Numbered from the stretch's first letter, positions 1 through 9,855 are shown. The stretch is 64,000 nucleotides of DNA from Pseudomonas rhizophila (GCF_003033885.1 NZ_CP024081.1:2787462-2851461); one strand, 5' to 3'. The notes: generated by a model from the letters alone, not told the origin. Program-made: numbers and translations.

Positions 1-355
1 GGATCACCCCCGTGTCCGTAAACAGGCTGACGCGACTGCCCTCGGCAAAGCGGCTGGACCAGCAACCCACCGGAGCCAGGGTCAGGCGCCCGTTGTCCTT
101 GATGGCGCGCACCGAGGCGCCGATGGTGTCCAGGTGAGCCGACACGGCCCGATCGGGGCTGCTCTTGCGGCCCTTGAGGGTGGCGCGGATCGTGCCGCGC
201 CGGGTCATTTCAAACTCGATACCCAACTCTTCGAGCCGCTCGGCGACGTAGCGCACGATGGTGTCGGTGAAGCCGGTGGGGCTGGGAATGGCGAGCATTT
301 CCAGCAGGACTTTTTGCAGGTACTCGAGATCCGGTTCGGGAATTTTGCTGATCAT
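1..355 (-). CDS. NAGGN-system M42 family peptidase (partial)
   Basis: The reading frame opens at an ATG at 355 (protein begins MISKIPEPDLEYLQ) and runs off the left edge, so only about 118 N-terminal residues are present. The visible part looks like a glutamyl-aminopeptidase/M42 metallopeptidase: it has an AIPSPTGF segment and an SAHLDTIGA segment, whose His and Asp are expected metal ligands. It lies 189 bp downstream of the NAGGN synthetase on the same strand, which is the standard order of the osmoprotectant N-acetylglutaminylglutamine amide cluster. The family member there is thought to process or turn over the dipeptide. Family identity is fairly secure; the exact substrate is inferred from context. 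Confidence 0.85.
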   Translation of the reverse strand, partial: MISKIPEPDLEYLQKVLLEMLAIPSPTGFTDTIVRYVAERLEELGIEFEMTRRGTIRATLKGRKSSPDRAVSAHLDTIGASVRAIKDNGRLTLAPVGCWSSRFAEGSRVSLFTDTGVI

Positions 356-445
356 GGAAACTCCTGATGAGTTGAGCGCATCGATGGTTTCGATGAGGAA
401 GGGAATGTGTCTGACCTATGAAAGGTTGGTGTCCTTCAAGCCGCC

Positions 446-520
446 ATCGCGAACAGGTTCGCTCCCACAAGGTTTCTGCGGCGGTGCATACCACCGGGTG
501 GGAGCGAGCCTGCTCGCGAT
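446..520. repeat. REP pair (REPIN, GTGGGAGCGAGC family)
   Basis: Two inverted copies of the same palindrome face each other: a diverged copy at 446-468 (ATCGCGAACAGGTTCGCTCCC) and a canonical copy at 498-520 (GTGGGAGCGAGCCTGCTCGC). This is the family found five more times as pairs and once as a singlet in this window. It fills the gap between the M42 peptidase and the NAGGN synthetase. Confidence 0.85.
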
Positions 521-544
521 GAGGCCCGCCCAGGCACTACACCT

Positions 545-2281
545 CTATTGGGCCACCGCCTGACTATGGGGAAACAATAAATCCACAAAGCGTTCGGCAG
601 TGGGTTGCGGTTCGTGGTTGGCCAGGCCGGCGCGTTCGTTGGCTTCAATGAACACGTATTCGGGCTGATCGGCCGCCGGCACTAACAGGTCGAGGCCAAC
701 CATGGGAATATCCAAGGCCCGCGCGGCGCGTATCGCAGCTTCAGTCAGGGTCGGATGGAGGATGCTCGTGACATCTTCCAGCACGCCGCCCGTATGAAGG
801 TTCGCCGTACGCCGTACGAACAGGTGTTTGCCGGCGGGCAGCACACTGTCGTAGTCATAGCCTGCCGCGCTCAATGTGCGTTGGGTCTCGGCGTCCATGG
901 GAATCTTGCTTTCACCCCCCGTGGCCGCCTGTCGGCGGCGGCTTTGGGCTTCGATCAGCGCGCCGATGGTGTGCCGACCGTCGCCGATCACCTCCGCTGG
1001 CCGCCGGATCGCGGCCGCCACCACTTCAAAGCCAATCACCAGTACGCGCAGGTCCAGGCCCTCGTGGAAGCTCTCCAGCAGCACCCGGCTGTCAAACTGG
1101 CGGGCCGTTTCAATCGCGCTCTGCACCTCTTCAATCGTGCGTAGATCCACCGCGACACCCTGGCCCTGTTCACCGTCCAGTGGCTTGACCACTACCCGTT
1201 CATGCTCATCGAGAAAGGCCAGGTTGTCATCGGCGTTGCCAGCCAACTGTTGGGCCGGCAAGTCCAAGCCGGCGTTTTTCAGCACTTTGTGGGTCAGGCT
1301 TTTGTTCTGGCACAGGGTCATGCTGATAGCGCTGGTCAGGTCGCTGAGGGATTCACGGCACCTGATCCGGCGGCTGCCGTGGACCAGGGTAAACAATCCA
1401 CCTTCGGCGTCGTCCACCTGGACTTCGATGCCCCGGCGGTGAGCCTCTTCGACAATGATGCGCGCATAAGGATTGAACTGCGCCTCGGGGCCCGGCCCCA
1501 GGAACAACGGCTGATTGATGCAGTTCTTGCGTTTGATGGCGAACGTCGAAAGATTGCGGAAGCCGAGCTTGGCGTAGAGACTTTTCGCCAGGCGATTGTC
1601 GTGCAGCACCGAAAGGTCCAGGTAACTCAGGCCCCGGCTCATGAAGTGCTCGATGAGGTGGCGCACCAGGACCTCCCCGACACCGGGCCGCGAGCACTGC
1701 GGATCCACGGCCAGGCACCAGAGGCTGCTGCCGTTTTCCGGGTCGTTGAAGGCTTTCTGGTGATTCAGGCCCATGACGCTGCCGATCACCGCGCCGGTGT
1801 CATCATCTTCGGCCAGCCAGTAGACCGGCCCGCCCTCATGGCGCGGCGTGAGTCGTTGCGGATCGATGGGCAACATGCCCCGGGCCTGATACAGCAGGTT
1901 GATCGCCTGCCAGTCGGCGTCGCTCTGGGCCCGGCGAATCCGGAAACCGCGAAATACCCGGGTGGCCTGGCGATAGTCGCTGAACCACAGGCGCAAGGTG
2001 TCGGATGGATCGAGAAACAGCTGCGCCGGTTCCAGCCCGAGTATTTGCTGGGGGGCGGCGACGTACAAGGCAATGTCGCGCTCACCCGATTGCTCATTGA
2101 GCAACTCTTGGGCCAGGCTTGCCGGGTCGGGGAAGGTGTGGCCGATCAGCAATCGGCCCCAGCCGCAGTGCACCGCGATCGGGTCGGCGCCCAGTTCGCT
2201 GCCGTCTTCGGCCAGTCGCGCCTGCAGGCGTTCATAGGAGGGCGCCTGGCCCCGCAGCAGGCGTTGATTGTGGGGTTTCAT
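545..2281 (-). CDS. ngg: N-acetylglutaminylglutamine synthetase (GNAT + ATP-grasp)
   Basis: The 578-residue protein combines a GNAT acetyltransferase-like domain (about residues 110-265, including an arginine/glycine acetyl-CoA loop region near CSRPGVGEVLVRHL) with a C-terminal ATP-grasp domain (about 285-570, with VVVKPLDGEQGQGV and a VGLDLLV/FIEANERAGLANH end). This two-domain layout is characteristic of the enzyme that makes the osmoprotectant dipeptide N-acetylglutaminylglutamine. It starts 3 bp after the stop of the upstream amidotransferase gene, so the two are surely co-transcribed. It is likely induced by osmotic stress, although no regulatory site was recognised. The gene symbol follows common usage. 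Confidence 0.9.
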   Translation of the reverse strand: MKPHNQRLLRGQAPSYERLQARLAEDGSELGADPIAVHCGWGRLLIGHTFPDPASLAQELLNEQSGERDIALYVAAPQQILGLEPAQLFLDPSDTLRLWFSDYRQATRVFRGFRIRRAQSDADWQAINLLYQARGMLPIDPQRLTPRHEGGPVYWLAEDDDTGAVIGSVMGLNHQKAFNDPENGSSLWCLAVDPQCSRPGVGEVLVRHLIEHFMSRGLSYLDLSVLHDNRLAKSLYAKLGFRNLSTFAIKRKNCINQPLFLGPGPEAQFNPYARIIVEEAHRRGIEVQVDDAEGGLFTLVHGSRRIRCRESLSDLTSAISMTLCQNKSLTHKVLKNAGLDLPAQQLAGNADDNLAFLDEHERVVVKPLDGEQGQGVAVDLRTIEEVQSAIETARQFDSRVLLESFHEGLDLRVLVIGFEVVAAAIRRPAEVIGDGRHTIGALIEAQSRRRQAATGGESKIPMDAETQRTLSAAGYDYDSVLPAGKHLFVRRTANLHTGGVLEDVTSILHPTLTEAAIRAARALDIPMVGLDLLVPAADQPEYVFIEANERAGLANHEPQPTAERFVDLLFPHSQAVAQ

Positions 2282-2284
2282 CGA

Positions 2285-4057
2285 TCAGATTCCTTGCTCG
2301 CTGAGCCACAGGTTCAGCGCCGCCAGTTGCCACAGCCTTGAGCCGCGCAACGGGGTGAGCTGGCCGTTGGGGTCGGTCAGCAGTCGATCAAGCATCGCCG
2401 GGTTGAACAGGCCGCGATCCTGGCTCGGGTCCAGCAGCAGTTCGCGGACCCAGGCCAAGGTGTTGCCTTCCAGATGCTTGAGACCGGGTACAGGGAAATA
2501 GCCTTTTTTGCGGTCGATGACCTCGCCGGGGATCACCCGTCGAGCGGCTTCCTTCAGGACCTGTTTGCCGCCGTCGGGCAGTTTGAATTTCGCCGGGACC
2601 CGTGCCGAGAGTTCCACCAATCGGTAATCCAGGAATGGCGTGCGCGCTTCCAGGCCCCAGGCCATGGTCATGTTATCGACACGCTTGACCGGGTCGTCCA
2701 CCAACATCACCGTGCTGTCCAGACGCAGGGCCTTGTCCACCGCTGCGTCGGCGCCCGGTTGGGCGAAGTGTTCCTTGACGAAATCACCGGCCGCGTCATT
2801 GGCCGTCAGCCATTTGGGCTGCACGGTAGCGGCATATTCTTCGTAGCTGCGATCAAAGAATGCGGCGCGATAGGCCGCGTATGGGTCACTGGCGCCGTCC
2901 ACTTGTGGATACCAGTGGTAACCGGCGAACAGTTCATCGGCGCCCTGGCCGCTTTGCACCACTTTGCAATGCTTGGACACTTCCCGCGACAGCAGGTAGA
3001 AGGCGATGCAGTCGTGACTGACCATCGGCTCGCTCATGGCTCGAAACGCCGCCGGCAGTTGCTCGATGATTTCTTTTTCGTCGATGCGTAACTGGTGGTG
3101 ATGAGTGCCGTAGTGCTTGGCGATCAGGTCCGAATACTGGAACTCGTCACCGCGCTCGCCACCGGCATCCTGGAAGCCGATGGAGAATGTGGAAAGGTTT
3201 TCCACACCGACCTCCCGCAGCAGGCCCACCAGCATGCTGGAGTCCACGCCGCCGGAAAGCAGCACGCCGACATCCACGGCGGCACGCTGACGAATGGCGA
3301 CCGCTTCACGGGTGCTGTCGAGCACGCGGTCGATCCAGTCTTGCAGATTCAGGTGCTGTTCGTCGGCCCGTGGTCCGTAGGGCAGGGTCCACCAGGTTTT
3401 CTGCTCGGTGGTGCCGTCGGCTTCGACCCGCATCCAGGTGGCAGGCGGCAGCTTTTCAACGCCGGCCAGCAGGGTGCGAGGCGCCGGGACCACGGCATGA
3501 AAATTCAGGTAATGGTTCAGCGCCACCGGGTCGAGCATCGGACTGATGTCGCCGCCCTTGAGCAGCGCCGGCAACGCCGAGGCAAAGCGCAGGCGCTGGC
3601 CGGTGCGCGACAGGTACAGCGGTTTGACACCGAGGCGGTCGCGGGCGATGAACAGCCGCTTGGCGTCGCGTTCCCAGATGGCGAAGGCGAACATGCCGTT
3701 GAGCTTGGGCAACAGTGCTTCGCCCCAGGCGTGGTAGCCCTTGAGCAGCACTTCGGTGTCGCCACCGGAATAGAAGGCGTAGCCCAGGCCTTCCAGCTCG
3801 GCGCGCAATTCAGGGTAGTTGTAGATCGCGCCGTTGAAGGCCAGGGACAGGCCCAGTTGATTGTCGATCATCGGCTGGGCCGAACCGTCGGACAAGTCCA
3901 TGATTTTCAGGCGCCGATGGCCCAGGGCAATGGGGCCTTGACTGTGGAAACCCCACGCGTCGGGGCCGCGAGGAGCCAGGTGATGGGTGATTCGCTCTAC
4001 GGCCGCAAGGTCCGCAGGTTGTTGATCGAAACGTAACTCTCCAGCTAATCCGCACAT
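2285..4057 (-). CDS. asnO: N-acetylglutaminylglutamine amidotransferase (AsnB-like)
   Basis: The 590-residue protein starts MCGLAGEL, placing the catalytic N-terminal cysteine of class II glutamine amidotransferases at position 2. The glutaminase domain covers roughly residues 1-215. The synthetase domain follows, with the ATP pyrophosphatase P-loop SGGVDSSML near residue 265. By family and by its position as first gene of the NAGGN cluster, it should amidate N-acetylglutaminylglutamine rather than make asparagine. The gene is the promoter-proximal member of a three-gene minus-strand operon. A housekeeping asparagine synthetase is the main alternative; the fused GNAT/ATP-grasp neighbour argues against it. 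Confidence 0.9.
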   Translation of the reverse strand: MCGLAGELRFDQQPADLAAVERITHHLAPRGPDAWGFHSQGPIALGHRRLKIMDLSDGSAQPMIDNQLGLSLAFNGAIYNYPELRAELEGLGYAFYSGGDTEVLLKGYHAWGEALLPKLNGMFAFAIWERDAKRLFIARDRLGVKPLYLSRTGQRLRFASALPALLKGGDISPMLDPVALNHYLNFHAVVPAPRTLLAGVEKLPPATWMRVEADGTTEQKTWWTLPYGPRADEQHLNLQDWIDRVLDSTREAVAIRQRAAVDVGVLLSGGVDSSMLVGLLREVGVENLSTFSIGFQDAGGERGDEFQYSDLIAKHYGTHHHQLRIDEKEIIEQLPAAFRAMSEPMVSHDCIAFYLLSREVSKHCKVVQSGQGADELFAGYHWYPQVDGASDPYAAYRAAFFDRSYEEYAATVQPKWLTANDAAGDFVKEHFAQPGADAAVDKALRLDSTVMLVDDPVKRVDNMTMAWGLEARTPFLDYRLVELSARVPAKFKLPDGGKQVLKEAARRVIPGEVIDRKKGYFPVPGLKHLEGNTLAWVRELLLDPSQDRGLFNPAMLDRLLTDPNGQLTPLRGSRLWQLAALNLWLSEQGI

Positions 4058-4224
4058 AAGTCCTTACCGGTTTTTCCGTTGGGGAGGGTCAAACACCATA
4101 CGCCAAAATGGCGGGTACTTTGAAACTGACCGGTGGGATCGGTGTGAGTTTTAGATCAATGCGTTATAAGCAGCTGAAGTAGGGGCGCTCGGGCGGCTGA
4201 AAAACCACGGCAAAACATCAACCT

Positions 4225-4311
4225 GTGGGAGCGAGCCTGCTCGCGATCGCGGTGTGCCAGTCACTTGGATGCCAGATGATCTGGCGCAATCGCGAGCAGG
4301 CTCGCTCCCAC
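4225..4311. repeat. REPIN (GTGGGAGCGAGC family)
   Basis: A forward palindrome at 4225-4247 and its inverted partner ending at 4311 are separated by about 40 bp. The pair lies in the 283-bp spacer between the divergently read upstream end of asnO and the 3' end of mnmC. The remainder of the spacer shows nothing recognisable beyond the presumed upstream region of the NAGGN operon. Confidence 0.9.
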
Positions 4312-4340
4312 AGGTTTTTGTGGCATACCGGCAATCTGCA

Positions 4341-6338
4341 TTAGGCCTTGCCCCGAACCAGCGCCCGCAACGCAAACCGGTTCGGATGACAGGCCTCGGC
4401 CACGCTTCGGGGCAGGGGCAAAGGTTCGTTGTCCAGCCAGGCGGCAATCAACTCGCCCGACAATGGCGCGGTGATCAGGCCCCGGGAGCCGTGGCCGCTG
4501 TTGATGTACAAGCCATCGAGCCAGGGGCATGGGCAGTCCGGCACCTGGCGGGCGTCCTTGCTCAGCGCCGAGTATGCCTCGGTGAAGGCCTGACTCTCGG
4601 CCAAGGGGCCGACAATCGGCAGATAGTCCGGACTGGTGCAACGGAACGCTGCGCGGCCCTGGAGGTGTGCCGGGTCCAGGGTGCTGGCGTCCAGGCGTTC
4701 CACCAGATCAGCGGAGATTTGCTCCAGCATCTGCAGGTTGCCAGCGTGCTCGGCGGCGGTAGGGGTCAGGTCGTCGTTCTTGAAATCGAAACTGGCCCCC
4801 AGGGTGTGCTCGCCCAACCGTGCCGGAGCCACGTAGCCTTCGGCGCAGACCACCGTGCGCAGTGCCTGGCTGTGGGCGGTTTGCGGCAGGCGGGTGATTT
4901 GCCCGCGAATGCGCTTGAGGGGCAAGTCGGCGGCCGCATCGAAGCGTTTGATCTCGGCGGCGCTGGCGAGGACCACTACCGGCGCGCTGGCCAGGCAACG
5001 TTCACCGTCCCAGGCCTGCCACTGACCGTCGATGCGGCGCAGCTCGAGGACTTCATGGTGGTTTTGCACCTCAATCTTGGGGGCGGATGCCTGCCAGCGG
5101 CACAGCGCGGGCGGATGCACCCAACCGCCTTGCGGGTAAAACAGACCGCCACAGGCCAGGCCGATACCGGACTGCGCCTCGGCCTGGGACTGATCCAGGA
5201 CGTGCAGCAAATCTTCGGCAAAGGCCTCGGACAATTGCGCCTGGCGCTCGGCTTCCTTGGCGCTGAAGGCCAGTTGCAAGACACCGCAGCCGTCCCAGTC
5301 CACACCTCGCTGCAGATGTTCGAGCAGGCGCCGGGTGTAACCGAAACCGCTGAGGATCATCTGCGACAGCGCCGTACCATGGGCCGAAAGCTTGAGATAC
5401 AACACGCCCTGCGGGTTGCCGGACGCTTCTTCGGCCAACCCGGCATGCCGTTCCAGCAGTGTCACCTGCCAGCCACGGGCCGCGAGGCTGGACGCGCTGG
5501 CGCAACCGGCCAGGCCGCCGCCGATCACCAGGGCTCGACGCTCGCCGCTGTGCGCCGTGGGGCGGGCGTACCAGGGTTTTACCGGGGGCGGTGCGGGTGT
5601 CAGTTGCGGCCAGCCGAGAAACACCCCGCGAAGGATTTCCCATTTATGGCCGATGCCCGGCGTACGCTTCATCTTGAAGCCGGCCGCGTTCAACAACCGT
5701 CGCACCCAGCCGGTGCTGGTAAAGGTGCTGAGGGTCGCGCCGGGGGCAGCCAAGCGCGCCAGTTCGGCAAACAGCTCGGCGGTCCACATCTCGGGATTTT
5801 TCGCCGGCGCGAAACCGTCCAGGAACCAGGCGTCGATTTGCGCATCCAGCTGTGGCAATTGTTCCAGGGCGTCGCCGATCAACAAGGTCAGGGTCACCCG
5901 GCCGTCTCCCAGCGTCAGGCGCTGGAAGCCCTGATGGATGGCGACGTACTGCGCAAGCAATTGATCCGCCTGAAGCTTGAGTTGCGGCCACAAATCCAGT
6001 GCCCGGCGCAGGTCGGGGGGGCTCAAGGGGAATTTCTCGACACTGACAAAATGCAGCCGCGCCCCGGCCGGTGCGCACTGCTCGAACAACTGCCAGGCGC
6101 AGAGAAAATTCAGCCCGGTGCCAAACCCGGTCTCGCCGATCACCAGCCGCCCGTCGTCCGGCAGCGCGGCAAAACGCTCGGTCAGGTTGTTCTGTTCAAG
6201 GAACACATAGCGGGTTTCTTCCAGGCCCGACTGATCGGAAAAATACACATCGTCGAACACCCGCGAGCGCGGGCGACCCTGATCATCCCAGTCGAGTTGG
6301 GCGTGGTGCTGTACGGGTGTCATGGCAGGCTCGGTCAA
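4341..6338 (-). CDS. mnmC: tRNA mnm5s2U34 biosynthesis bifunctional protein MnmC
   Basis: This 665-residue fusion carries an N-terminal SAM-dependent methyltransferase (about 1-240, with the glycine-rich loop GETGFGTGLNFL) and a C-terminal FAD-dependent oxidoreductase (from about 265, with the dinucleotide-binding motif GGGLAGCASASSLA). The oxidoreductase removes the carboxymethyl group from cmnm5s2U34, and the methyltransferase completes mnm5s2U at the tRNA wobble position. Length and domain order match the family. An alternative start exists five codons in (MTPVQHH), so the true start is uncertain by 15 bases. It is monocistronic and divergent from pap. Confidence 0.95.
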   Translation of the reverse strand: MTEPAMTPVQHHAQLDWDDQGRPRSRVFDDVYFSDQSGLEETRYVFLEQNNLTERFAALPDDGRLVIGETGFGTGLNFLCAWQLFEQCAPAGARLHFVSVEKFPLSPPDLRRALDLWPQLKLQADQLLAQYVAIHQGFQRLTLGDGRVTLTLLIGDALEQLPQLDAQIDAWFLDGFAPAKNPEMWTAELFAELARLAAPGATLSTFTSTGWVRRLLNAAGFKMKRTPGIGHKWEILRGVFLGWPQLTPAPPPVKPWYARPTAHSGERRALVIGGGLAGCASASSLAARGWQVTLLERHAGLAEEASGNPQGVLYLKLSAHGTALSQMILSGFGYTRRLLEHLQRGVDWDGCGVLQLAFSAKEAERQAQLSEAFAEDLLHVLDQSQAEAQSGIGLACGGLFYPQGGWVHPPALCRWQASAPKIEVQNHHEVLELRRIDGQWQAWDGERCLASAPVVVLASAAEIKRFDAAADLPLKRIRGQITRLPQTAHSQALRTVVCAEGYVAPARLGEHTLGASFDFKNDDLTPTAAEHAGNLQMLEQISADLVERLDASTLDPAHLQGRAAFRCTSPDYLPIVGPLAESQAFTEAYSALSKDARQVPDCPCPWLDGLYINSGHGSRGLITAPLSGELIAAWLDNEPLPLPRSVAEACHPNRFALRALVRGKA

Positions 6339-6474
6339 AACTGGGAGGCCATTCTAGCCGATCGGTATGGGCTTGCTTGACCCATCGCAATACAGCGTTC
6401 GTCTGGATGGAATCTGCTGCACCGGCCCGCGTCCAATCCGCTAGTCTTGCCCCATTCCCTGGAAGGAGCTGTCC

Positions 6475-7995
6475 ATGTTCGAATCCGCTGAAATCGGTCA
6501 CGCCGTCGATAAAGACACCTATGACGCCGAAGTGCCGGCACTGCGTGAAGCGTTGCTCGAAGCCCAGTACGAGCTACACCAGCAGAGCCGTTTTCCGGTC
6601 ATCGTGCTGATCAACGGCATCGAAGGCGCCGGCAAGGGCGAAACGGTGAAATTGCTCAATGAGTGGATGGACCCGCGGCTGATCGAAGTGCGTACCTTCG
6701 ATCAGCAGACCGACGAGGAGCTGGCGCGGCCACCGGCCTGGCGTTATTGGCGGATGCTGCCGGCCAAGGGACGCATGGGGATTTTCTTTGGCAACTGGTA
6801 CAGCCAGATGCTGCAGGGGCGCGTTCATGGCCAGATCAAGGACCCACGGCTCGATCAGGCCATCAATGGCGCTGAACGGTTGGAGAAAATGCTCTGCGAT
6901 GAAGGCGCGCTGATCTTCAAGTTCTGGTTCCACCTGTCCAAGAAACAGATGAAAGCCCGGCTCAAGGGGCTCAAGGACGACCCGCTGCACAGCTGGCGCA
7001 TCAGCCCGCTGGACTGGCAGCAGTCCCAGACCTACGACAAGTTCGTCAAATACGGTGAGCGGGTCCTGCGCCGCACCAGTCGAGACTACGCCCCGTGGCA
7101 TGTGATCGAAGGCATGGACAGTTATTATCGAAGCCTTACGGTCGGACGGATCCTGCTTGACGGGATGCGCCAGGCCTTGCACCGCTCGAGGATCAAAGCG
7201 GAAAAGGTCAATGTGGCGCCACTGCCGCCGCTGGACGACCAGGTCACGCTGCTGGACAGCCTGGACATGACCCTGCGTCTGGACAAGGCCGATTACGAAG
7301 AACAACTGATCGCCGAGCAGGCGCGTTTTTCCGGCCTGTTGCGCGATAAACGCATGCGCCGCCATGCCCTGGTGGCGGTGTTCGAGGGCAATGATGCGGC
7401 GGGCAAGGGTGGGGCGATCCGGCGGGTCGCGGCAGCGCTCGACCCGCGCCAGTACAGCATCGTACCGATTGCCGCACCCACCGAGGAAGAGCGCGCCCAT
7501 CCCTACATGTGGCGGTTCTGGCGGCATATCCCGGCGCGGGGCAAGTTCACCGTGTTCGATCGCTCCTGGTACGGCCGGGTGCTGGTGGAGCGGGTCGAAG
7601 GTTTTTGCAGCAAGGCCGACTGGCTGCGGGCCTACGGCGAGATCAACGATTTCGAGGAGCAGATTGCCGACGCCGGAGTCGTGGTCGTCAAGTTCTGGCT
7701 GGCCATCGACAAGGAGACTCAACTGGAGCGCTTCCAGGAACGCGAGGAAATTCCTTTCAAGCGCTTCAAGATCACCGAGGACGACTGGCGCAACCGTGAC
7801 AAATGGGATGCCTACCGGGCGGCGGTGTGCGACATGGTTGACCGCACCAGCACCGAGATTTCTCCCTGGACCCTGGTGGAGGCCAACGACAAGCGCTGGG
7901 CGCGGGTCAAGGTGTTGCGCACGCTTAATGAAGCGCTGGAGGAGGCCTTCGAGCGCTCAGCAAAGCAGGCTCGCAAGGCGAGCAAGGGCAAATAG
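6475..7995 (+). CDS. pap: Polyphosphate:AMP phosphotransferase (double-domain PPK2)
   Basis: The 506-residue protein has two tandem PPK2-type P-loop kinase domains. The first contains GIEGAGKGE at residues 48-56. The second contains FEGNDAAGKGG near 303-313, followed by a DRSWYGRVLVERVEGF lid/Walker B region. Two-domain PPK2 enzymes phosphorylate AMP to ADP using polyphosphate. A strong ribosome binding site (GGAAGGAG) precedes the ATG by six bases. It stands alone between mnmC and the thiolase gene. Confidence 0.92.
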   Translation: MFESAEIGHAVDKDTYDAEVPALREALLEAQYELHQQSRFPVIVLINGIEGAGKGETVKLLNEWMDPRLIEVRTFDQQTDEELARPPAWRYWRMLPAKGRMGIFFGNWYSQMLQGRVHGQIKDPRLDQAINGAERLEKMLCDEGALIFKFWFHLSKKQMKARLKGLKDDPLHSWRISPLDWQQSQTYDKFVKYGERVLRRTSRDYAPWHVIEGMDSYYRSLTVGRILLDGMRQALHRSRIKAEKVNVAPLPPLDDQVTLLDSLDMTLRLDKADYEEQLIAEQARFSGLLRDKRMRRHALVAVFEGNDAAGKGGAIRRVAAALDPRQYSIVPIAAPTEEERAHPYMWRFWRHIPARGKFTVFDRSWYGRVLVERVEGFCSKADWLRAYGEINDFEEQIADAGVVVVKFWLAIDKETQLERFQEREEIPFKRFKITEDDWRNRDKWDAYRAAVCDMVDRTSTEISPWTLVEANDKRWARVKVLRTLNEALEEAFERSAKQARKASKGK

Positions 7996-8101
7996 TGGCC
8001 GATGGGAACGCATACGCGGGGTGAATGATCGTCGCGGTCGGTTATGCAGTGGATCTATGCTCAATTGACTCCTAACCGACAATAACAATTGAGGTACAGC
8101 C

Positions 8102-9286
8102 ATGCGTGAAGTGGTGATCGTCGACAGCGTGCGGACCGGCCTGGCCAAGTCTTTTCGCGGCAAGTTCAACATGACCCGTCCGGACGACATGGCGGCCCAT
8201 TGTGTCGATGCATTGTTGGCACGCAACGGGATCGATCCGGCCAGCGTCGAGGACTGTATCGTCGGCGCCGGTTCGAACGAGGGCGCCCAGGGCTATAACA
8301 TCGGCCGTAACGTGGCGGTGCTTTCGCAACTGGGCATCGGCACCGCCGGCATGACCCTCAACCGCTTCTGCTCCTCGGGCCTGCAAGCCATCGCCATCGC
8401 CGCCAACCAGATCGCCTCCGGTTGCAGCGAGATCATTGTTGCCGGTGGCGTGGAATCCATCAGCCTGACAATGAAAAGCGTCAATACCGATCACCTGATC
8501 AACCCGCTGCTCAAGGAGCAAGTGCCGGGGATTTATTTCCCCATGGGCCAGACCGCCGAGATCGTCGCCCGCCGTTATCAGGTCAGCCGTGAAGAACAGG
8601 ACCGCTACGCCTTACAGAGCCAGCAGCGCACTGCCCAGGCCCAGGCGGCCGGGCTGTTCGACGACGAGATCGTGCCGATGGCGGTCAAGTACAAGGTCGA
8701 GGACAAGAACACCGGTGCGGTGCAGATTCTCGACGGCGTGGTTGATCGCGACGATTGCAACCGCCCCGACACCACCTATGAAAGTCTGGCGGGCTTGAAG
8801 CCGGTGTTCGCCGAAGACGGCTCAGTGACAGCAGGCAACTCGTCACAGTTGTCCGACGGGGCTTCGATGACCCTGGTGATGAGTCTGGAAAAAGCCCTGG
8901 CCCTGGGGCTCACGCCCAAGGCGTTTTTCCGTGGCTTTACCGTGGCCGGTTGCGCGCCGGACGAAATGGGCATCGGTCCGGTGTTTTCGGTGCCCAAACT
9001 GCTCAAGTCCAAGGACTTGCATATCGATGATATCGACTTGTGGGAACTCAACGAAGCCTTCGCATCCCAGTGTCTCTACAGTCGTAACCGGCTGGAAATC
9101 GATAACGAGAAGTACAACGTCAACGGCGGTTCGATTTCCATTGGCCACCCGTTCGGCATGACCGGTTCGCGCCAGGTCGGCCATCTGGTGCGCGAACTGC
9201 AACGGCGCAGCCTGCGCTACGGCATCGTGACCATGTGCGTGGGCGGCGGGATGGGGGCGACGGGGTTGTTTGAGGCGGTGAGATAA
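8102..9286 (+). CDS. Thiolase family acetyl-CoA C-acyltransferase
   Basis: The 394-residue protein is a full-length thiolase. The nucleophilic cysteine is C90 in NRFCSSGLQ. The second half contains NGGSISIGHPFGMTGSR, supplying the catalytic histidine, and the C-terminal CVGGGMGATGLFE carries the second catalytic cysteine. It could act in fatty-acid beta-oxidation (degradative) or as an acetoacetyl-CoA thiolase; no dehydrogenase or hydratase partner gene lies beside it, so the substrate is not determined. Its ATG is preceded by a modest GAGGTA site. Confidence 0.88.
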   Translation: MREVVIVDSVRTGLAKSFRGKFNMTRPDDMAAHCVDALLARNGIDPASVEDCIVGAGSNEGAQGYNIGRNVAVLSQLGIGTAGMTLNRFCSSGLQAIAIAANQIASGCSEIIVAGGVESISLTMKSVNTDHLINPLLKEQVPGIYFPMGQTAEIVARRYQVSREEQDRYALQSQQRTAQAQAAGLFDDEIVPMAVKYKVEDKNTGAVQILDGVVDRDDCNRPDTTYESLAGLKPVFAEDGSVTAGNSSQLSDGASMTLVMSLEKALALGLTPKAFFRGFTVAGCAPDEMGIGPVFSVPKLLKSKDLHIDDIDLWELNEAFASQCLYSRNRLEIDNEKYNVNGGSISIGHPFGMTGSRQVGHLVRELQRRSLRYGIVTMCVGGGMGATGLFEAVR

Positions 9287-9316
9287 CCGGGCGCTGACAG
9301 TTAGCGAGATGATTAC

Positions 9317-9450
9317 TTGTGGCGAGGGGATTTATCCCCGCTGGGTTGCGCAGCAACCCTAAAATCTACAACCGAGGTATATCAGGCTGACAGAGTGGTT
9401 TGCTTTGGGGCTGCTTTGCAGCCCAGCGGGGATAAATCCCCTCGCCACAA
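9317..9450. repeat. Inverted repeat pair (GTGGCGAGGGGATTTATCCCC family)
   Basis: A palindromic element beginning TTGTGGCGAGGGGATTTATC at 9317 and its inverse ending at 9450 flank about 75 bp. This is a second REP-like family, unrelated in sequence to the GTGGGAGCGAGC family, and it recurs at 27466-27583. It sits between the 3' ends of the convergent thiolase and DUF6316-like genes. Confidence 0.85.
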
Positions 9451-9470
9451 GGGGGGCTGCGTCAGCTGCG

Positions 9471-9668
9471 CTAGCTGGCAACCTGGGTCAGTTGCTGCAT
9501 CCGCGCGATATACGCTTTTATCTCCCGTTCTGCCGCCTCGCGGCTGGCGAACGGGCCTTCCTGCGTGCCTTCTCGGGTATTGAAATAAAACTCGCCGTTT
9601 ACCCGGCAGATCCGGTCGCTGCGAAAAATCGTCGTAGGGGCGGGATCCTGGGCGCGTTTGCCAAACAT
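9471..9668 (-). CDS. Small DUF6316-like protein
   Basis: A 65-residue protein (MFGKRAQDPAPTTIFRSDRI...) begins at the ATG ending at 9668. The frame stays open upstream for a further 65 codons, but this start has a purine-rich site (GGAGACC) just before it and gives the compact form seen for this family of small pseudomonad proteins. It has a basic N-terminus, a conserved-looking FRSDRICRVNGEFYFNTRE core and an amphipathic C-terminal helix rich in Glu/Arg. The function is unknown. It is convergent with the thiolase gene and divergent from the EamA transporter. Confidence 0.65.
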   Translation of the reverse strand: MFGKRAQDPAPTTIFRSDRICRVNGEFYFNTREGTQEGPFASREAAEREIKAYIARMQQLTQVAS

Positions 9669-9855
9669 GGCGGTCTCCAAAGGCAGCGGGGCAATGTCAT
9701 TTGAGCTTATGCGCAGTCCTTGATTTGCGCCTGGCCAGGCGATCGACGGCAACGACCCGTACAGTCCCATGGACGTCCACGGCCTAACTGTCCCTGTGTC
9801 CTGGAGCGATCCGCGCCTAGAATGGGAGCTCTTTGTCTTGAGCTGCGAGGGTTGC

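Noticed and set aside
4254..6380. 708-codon plus-strand open frame across mnmC
   Set aside because: Antisense shadow of mnmC with a low-complexity, Gln/Gly/Arg-rich composition.
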